Part shown: positions 60,203 through 64,000 of the stretch, in pieces
Layout of the letters: every line of letters starts with the position of its first letter
How positions within the stretch are numbered: position 1 is the stretch's first letter
Assembly: GCA_028023455.1 (NCBI GenBank)
Contig: JAQFVV010000056.1
Span: 5,911,717 to 5,975,716 of the forward strand
Reading direction: 5' to 3'
Source: Epiperipatus broadwayi
Taxonomy: Eukaryota; Onychophora; Udeonychophora; Euonychophora; Peripatidae
DNA length: 64,000 nucleotides
Notes under the pieces: model-generated
What the model saw: the letters and a program-made list of their open reading frames with translations, nothing else
The model's database searches: none
Told to the model about the DNA's origin: nothing
Translations under genes and position numbers: made by a program

Positions 60203-60607
60203 ATGAACATTTTTTATAGCACCTCTAACACCAATAGACTTATCAATAACACCAAAGACAGGATCAAACCCGAACTCACCCCTCAAGTAGTGTACAAAAT
60301 CACCTGCCCCCAAAGAAATTGCATGGTAACATATTATGGAGAAACTAAAACTAACATTGCCACCAGAGTAGCTCAACATAGATACCTCTATAACAGAACT
60401 AAAACAAAGCTTGAAGGTAATTCAGTTTTCGTTGAGCATGAGAGAGCCACTGGCCATGCTTTTCTACCTACCACAGCCAGTGTCATTTGCTCTGAAATGA
60501 ACAATATTAAACACAAAGTCAGGGAAGCTTACTACATTGTAAGTGACCCAGCAGCAATCAATAGAAGAGAGACCTGCTTTTCTCTGTCTCGAAAATGGTC
60601 TATGTAA
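60203..60607 (+). pseudogene. GIY-YIG endonuclease domain of a PLE, 5'-truncated
   Basis: An open frame of 134 codons. Residues 28-60 read VVYKITCPQRNC, then TYYGETKTNIATRVAQH: the paired cysteines and the GIY-YIG core with the conserved Arg and His typical of PLE endonucleases. Later NIKHKVREAYYI carries the likely catalytic Glu, and ends NRRE. GIY-YIG nucleases nick target DNA for retrotransposition. Upstream, an in-frame stop (TAG at 60197-60199) separates this from possible older coding text, and no RT remains. The domain looks intact, but the ATG at 60203 is probably an internal Met of a longer polyprotein, so this is a retroelement remnant and not a host gene. Confidence 0.85.
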
Positions 60608-60660
60608 CATCTTCATATGAATTTGCATAAATTTGCATTAACATTACAGTTCTTAAACAA

Positions 60661-60720
60661 ATACAAGTCGCAATAAATAAATATGGGACTATAAACTGTC
60701 CCGAAAGCGCTTGGCTGTAA
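60661..60720 (+). ncRNA. Hammerhead-like remnant in PLE 3' region
   Basis: Stem GGGAC (60685-60689) / GTCCC (60698-60702) with an 8-nt loop, followed directly by GAAA (60703-60706) and GCGCTTGGCTG. That is the stem II plus GAAA half of a hammerhead. The expected CUGANGA box before the stem is replaced by ATAAATAT, so it is probably dead. Confidence 0.4.
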
Positions 60721-60772
60721 CTTTTAATAATTTTATTTAAGTTTAATAGCTTCATTATCTGTGCTCAAAGCA

Positions 60773-60902
60773 CACCCACCCACCCACCCACACACACACA
60801 TATATATATATTAATTGATTTCAAACGCTAATGAAGTAAAGCCTTATAGCACACATATATATATATTAATTGATTTCAAACGCTAATGAAGTAAAGCCTT
60901 AA
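60773..60902 (+). repeat. (CCCA)n/(CA)n/(TA)n microsatellite and 55-bp tandem duplication
   Basis: A CCCA and CA run leads into two direct units of about 54 bp (60795-60849 and 60850-60901), each CACACA, TA tract, TTAATTGATTTCAAACGC and TAATGAAGTAAAGCCTTA, with no internal mismatch seen. Confidence 0.9.
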
Positions 60903-61624
60903 CTATATGCATCTAAAAAAAAATTCAAAACAGGTATAGAATTTTCTTTTAAACTAAACGAATCACATATTGGTTGGAAAACTGGTATCTAGCTATTACC
61001 AGTTACAAAGAAAAAAAATCAAAACCAGAAAATGGTCACTTTTTTGCAGAAGAAAACAATGCAATCATCTTCTTCACTGTTCTTCTGTATAGTAGGTGGA
61101 GAGGTGTTTGATTTGTAAAGAGATATTTACAGCTATTTTACATCTGATTTTATGCACAGTCATAGATATTTAACTAGTATTGTGCTGATAATAATATAAA
61201 CAGTTTAATATTAACGTCACTACCTCTTTCATCACACAAACATGCCTCGCTCATATATAAAGAAGTTATAATGCATTTAATGAAAGCCAAAACAGGTATT
61301 TTGTCATTTGATATTATTGCTAAATAATAGAAAAAGATGAGCCCCGCATTCTCCTGATTGAATAAAATAACAGACATGTATATATAAGCAATGACAAATA
61401 TTGTGAAATTTAAATTAAGTGATATGTTTTAACAACTATATTTAAATCGGCCTCAATTTAAATTATCAAGGCAGCATAAAACTCTAATTCATATAAACCA
61501 CCTTATATACATATCATTATCACATATAAGATGTGGCATCACACTGTTAAGAGAAATCAGCTACCAATCAATTTATACATCATTAGACATAGAAATATTG
61601 TATCAACCATATAACCAGTCAGAC
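60903..61624. other. AT-rich non-coding stretch
   Basis: No gene is supported; nothing recognisable apart from simple sequence. Confidence 0.55.
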
Positions 61625-62050
61625 TGTGAATAAAATTAACACAAGTACAATTTTGTTATTTAATTATTTATTAACAAGGTAACAACAATAACAAATATAA
61701 AATATTAATTACTTCTTAGTGAGAATAACAGTAATGTGAAGAACAATTCATTGAGTACACACATTACTTGACAGAGTGTATATCTTTCTAAGGAAATAAA
61801 ACAATACTAATGGATTTATGTATTGCTGTGGTCAGCATAATTTACTATGACTATAGCTTCACTGGATATTTTTACTTTTTCTCTTTACTGTTACATCTTC
61901 ACTCAACTTTTATACATATGTAAATGAGAATCTATTTGCAACACTCTCTAATGTTTTAACTTTATAGTAATTCAACATATACTTCCCACAATAGAAGACA
62001 ACAATCGCTAATTCAACATAGACATACCAGAAATCTAATCAGACATTCCA
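61625..62050 (-). repeat. Candidate 3' LTR of the Ty3/Gypsy element
   Basis: On the minus strand it starts TGGAATGTCTG directly after a polypurine tract and could end at TTATTCACA (plus 61625), giving TG...CA termini and about 426 bp. A TATA-like TATAAAAG (near 61907-61914 on plus coordinates) and AATAAATAATTAAATAA (near 61655) fit promoter and polyadenylation signals. The 5' boundary is well placed by the polypurine tract; the outer boundary is a guess because no second LTR is in the window. Confidence 0.45.
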
Positions 62051-64000
62051 GTCTTTCCCCACTCTAAAACTAATAGGTTTAATGACAAAATCTTCGAACT
62101 TAGCCGATTCTTGGAGATTTAATTAGAGCTTCAATCATTGGAAGTAACACAATCTTGTTGTTGATCAAATATGGCTTCTTTTTCATTTAACCCCAATGCT
62201 AGGCTACATTCTGGATCAGTTGTTATCTCTTCTTTTCATCATGGACTATAACAATGTTTTTTTTGGCCAATCTCAAGTATAGAATCCTTGTAGGAATGAC
62301 ACATGTGATTTATGTTTCTTAAACTCTTTATCATTTGGCAACTTTGCAAGTCTTCTTTGTTTTGACAGTATCTTTAAATTATTCCAGATAACCACTGATG
62401 TTTAAGCAAATGTTGTATTCATATTTGTTCCCCTTCTAAAAAAATCCATAAATTTTGGTTTTATTTCTCTTAATAATCATAAGTAACAACTGAGTTAAAA
62501 CGGTATGGAAAGAGCAACCCATCAGCAATTCAGCTAGAAATTTCCTGATTGCAGTACAAGGTAAAAAATACTGGTTGTACATCATCTCTATCAGGCTTCA
62601 GACTTGTTTTTACATTTCATTTTCATAAAACTATTCTTTAAACTTTGTATAGCTTTTTCAGCAATCCCATTACTCTTTGGATGATAAGTAGTAAGGTTAT
62701 GTTTAAATCATAAATCTTGAGATCTAAAAGCTGTACCATTTTTGATCACAATGAGCTTTGGGAAACCATGAGTAGTAAATATTTCATTAAATGCGGTTGT
62801 AGTATATTTGGTGCTTATATTCTTGACCAACTTATATTACCATCCATTTAAAATAGCTATCAGCCAATATAAGTATTAGGTATGTCTATTGGACCTGCTG
62901 GTCTAAAAGAATGAGATCCACAAGTATGGATCTTATCCATGTCTCTAGTTGCTTGGGTGGTGTCTTAGCTGTCTGTTGACAATATGAACACGTATTTACT
63001 AAATTTTCCAATAATGCCACCAGATTTAAGAGCAAGCAAGAGATTTCATTCTGACCACTTCCAGATGAGCTTTATGTAACAAATTTATTACTTGAATTCT
63101 TCTGGCAGGAGGCACCAGTACACAATCAGTATTCAATATACATCCACAACAAATTGACAGTCTATCTGTATTATTCCAAATTATTATTTTCTAATTTAGG
63201 GGGATGAGTATTCAACCAACCACTTTTTATTCACTTCACAAACTGCTAATAACTTTTATCTCATCTAGTTCATTCTGCGACACTATTTATTATGGACAAT
63301 TTCATCAAATCTATATAATTTACTTCTTTAACCACATAGACATTTTTTATGATGGGTGTAATCACGACAATGTGTCTATATATCCTGTTTCACTTCGTGG
63401 TTGGAAATCGAGTTGATGATCATAGTGAGGCAATATATTTTTCCAACATAACATTTGCTGACTTATATGATGGGGAATTTTTTTGTCAAATTGAAAAATT
63501 CCAACCAGAGGGTAATGCTGTGTACAAATCTTAAACTTCTGCCCATAAATGCAATGGTCAAATTTCTTAATAGTAACTATGACAGCTAATGCCTACTTGT
63601 TGATTTGGATATAACTTTTTTAGCCAATGTAAGAACTCTCAAGGCATATGCGATTGAATATTCACCTCCAAAAAAAGAGTAAGAAATAACAGCTCCTACA
63701 CTGTATTCCGATGTATCTGTCATTATAATCACACCCAATTCACTTTGATAATGGACCAATATACTTTCTCAAGTTAACATCTCTTTTGTGATGTTATAAG
63801 CCTTTTTATGCTCAATGGTCCAGGTCAAATGTTGCTTTTCCTCCAAATGTTGATATAATGGAGATAAACTGTAATTTTTCTTTTATAAAACTCTCATAAA
63901 AATTTAAAAGTCCTAAGAAAACTTGCAACTCTTTCATATTTCTAGGCTCAACAGCATTCTTAATGGCCTTAACTTTATTTGTATCTGGAAACCATCCCTG
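62039..64000 (-). pseudogene. Decayed Ty3/Gypsy pol (RT end, RNase H, integrase), partial
   Basis: Read on the minus strand from the right edge, in changing frames. RT connection NAVEPRNMKELQVFLGLLNF near 63892-63960. RNase H motif IIMTDTSEYSVGAVISY near 63680-63735, matching the family's D-S-GVGAVL pattern. Integrase zinc-binding region LLHKAHLEV near 63050-63090. Integrase core TTHGFPKLIVIKNGTAF near 62728-62780 and TYHPKSNGIAEKAIQSLK near 62640-62690 (the Glu is the last catalytic residue). C-terminus FEDFVIKPISFRVGKDWNV ending in TGA at 62039-62041. The order RT-RNase H-integrase identifies Ty3/Gypsy. At least a dozen stops and several shifts make it inactive. The element continues beyond the window. 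Confidence 0.9.
62051..62065 (-). other. Polypurine tract of the Ty3/Gypsy element
   Basis: The minus strand reads AGAGTGGGGAAAGAC immediately before the TG of the candidate LTR. In LTR retroelements this tract primes plus-strand DNA synthesis. Here it also lies within the end of the pol frame. Confidence 0.55.

Larger units (their letters stand above)
60131..60730 (+). mobile_element. 5'-truncated Penelope-like element, second lineage
   Basis: The 3' end of a PLE: endonuclease coding region (60203-60607), a short 3' untranslated region, and a ribozyme-like segment near 60685-60715. The RT portion is missing. Sequence and codon use are unlike the 19-25-kb PLEs (richer in G+C, much less Lys/Asn-biased), so it belongs to a different PLE lineage. 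Confidence 0.8.

Noticed and set aside
63204-63534. Plus-strand ORFs of 61-70 codons near the right edge
   Set aside because: They lie antisense to the decayed Gypsy pol, which carries recognisable motifs on the minus strand.

Overview
The window is AT-rich animal DNA (by eye roughly 70% A+T or more), full of (TA)n and (CA)n microsatellites, homopolymer runs and eukaryotic transposable elements. I found no convincing host protein-coding gene, no intact tRNA or rRNA gene, no CRISPR array and no prokaryotic signals. Penelope-like, Ty3/Gypsy, APE-type LINE, hAT and tRNA-derived SINE sequences occurring together point to a metazoan nuclear genome. An AT-rich invertebrate (mollusc, arachnid, cnidarian or flatworm) fits best, but nothing here fixes the taxon. 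The stretch reads as intergenic or long-intron sequence.

Layout. 1-12 kb: AT-rich sequence with a dispersed repeat bounded by a 21-bp direct repeat (2448-2946), a small inverted-repeat element (9015-9366) and a direct duplication of about 207 bp (10264-10787). 12-18.3 kb: two small GC-richer islands, one with an unexplained 89-codon ORF, then a pyrimidine-biased tract that may be an old gag-like relic. 18.5-25.7 kb: a tRNA-derived SINE, then the main feature, two nearly full-length Penelope-like elements (PLEs) joined head to head (18996-22198 minus, 22199-25640 plus). Each encodes reverse transcriptase plus GIY-YIG endonuclease, each is broken by different frameshifts, and both carry a coding (TA)n tract inside the RT palm. 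26-32 kb: a homopurine tract, hairpin MITEs, and a 1.9-kb segment between perfect 68-bp direct repeats. 32.3-36.7 kb: degenerate tandem repeats on both sides of a decayed APE-type LINE on the minus strand (33210-35345). 40-43.5 kb: a 683-bp palindrome made of two head-to-head SINE copies, then a non-autonomous hAT transposon with an 8-bp target-site duplication that has itself received a tRNA-derived retroposon. 45-50.6 kb: TA-cored hairpins and a tandem/inverted array of the repeat family seen at 2.5 kb. 51-58.2 kb: a 3.0-kb unit present twice in direct orientation around a 1.23-kb spacer. 60-64 kb: the 5'-truncated 3' end of a second PLE lineage with its own GIY-YIG domain, then the 3' LTR, polypurine tract and decayed pol of a Ty3/Gypsy element that runs off the right edge.

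The coding relics do not work together as a pathway. They are independent mobile elements of different ages. The PLE pair, the 3-kb duplication and the SINE palindrome look youngest because their copies remain nearly identical. The LINE, the Gypsy pol and the 36-kb satellite are heavily decayed. All identifications come from reading motifs and repeats by eye; identities are estimates.
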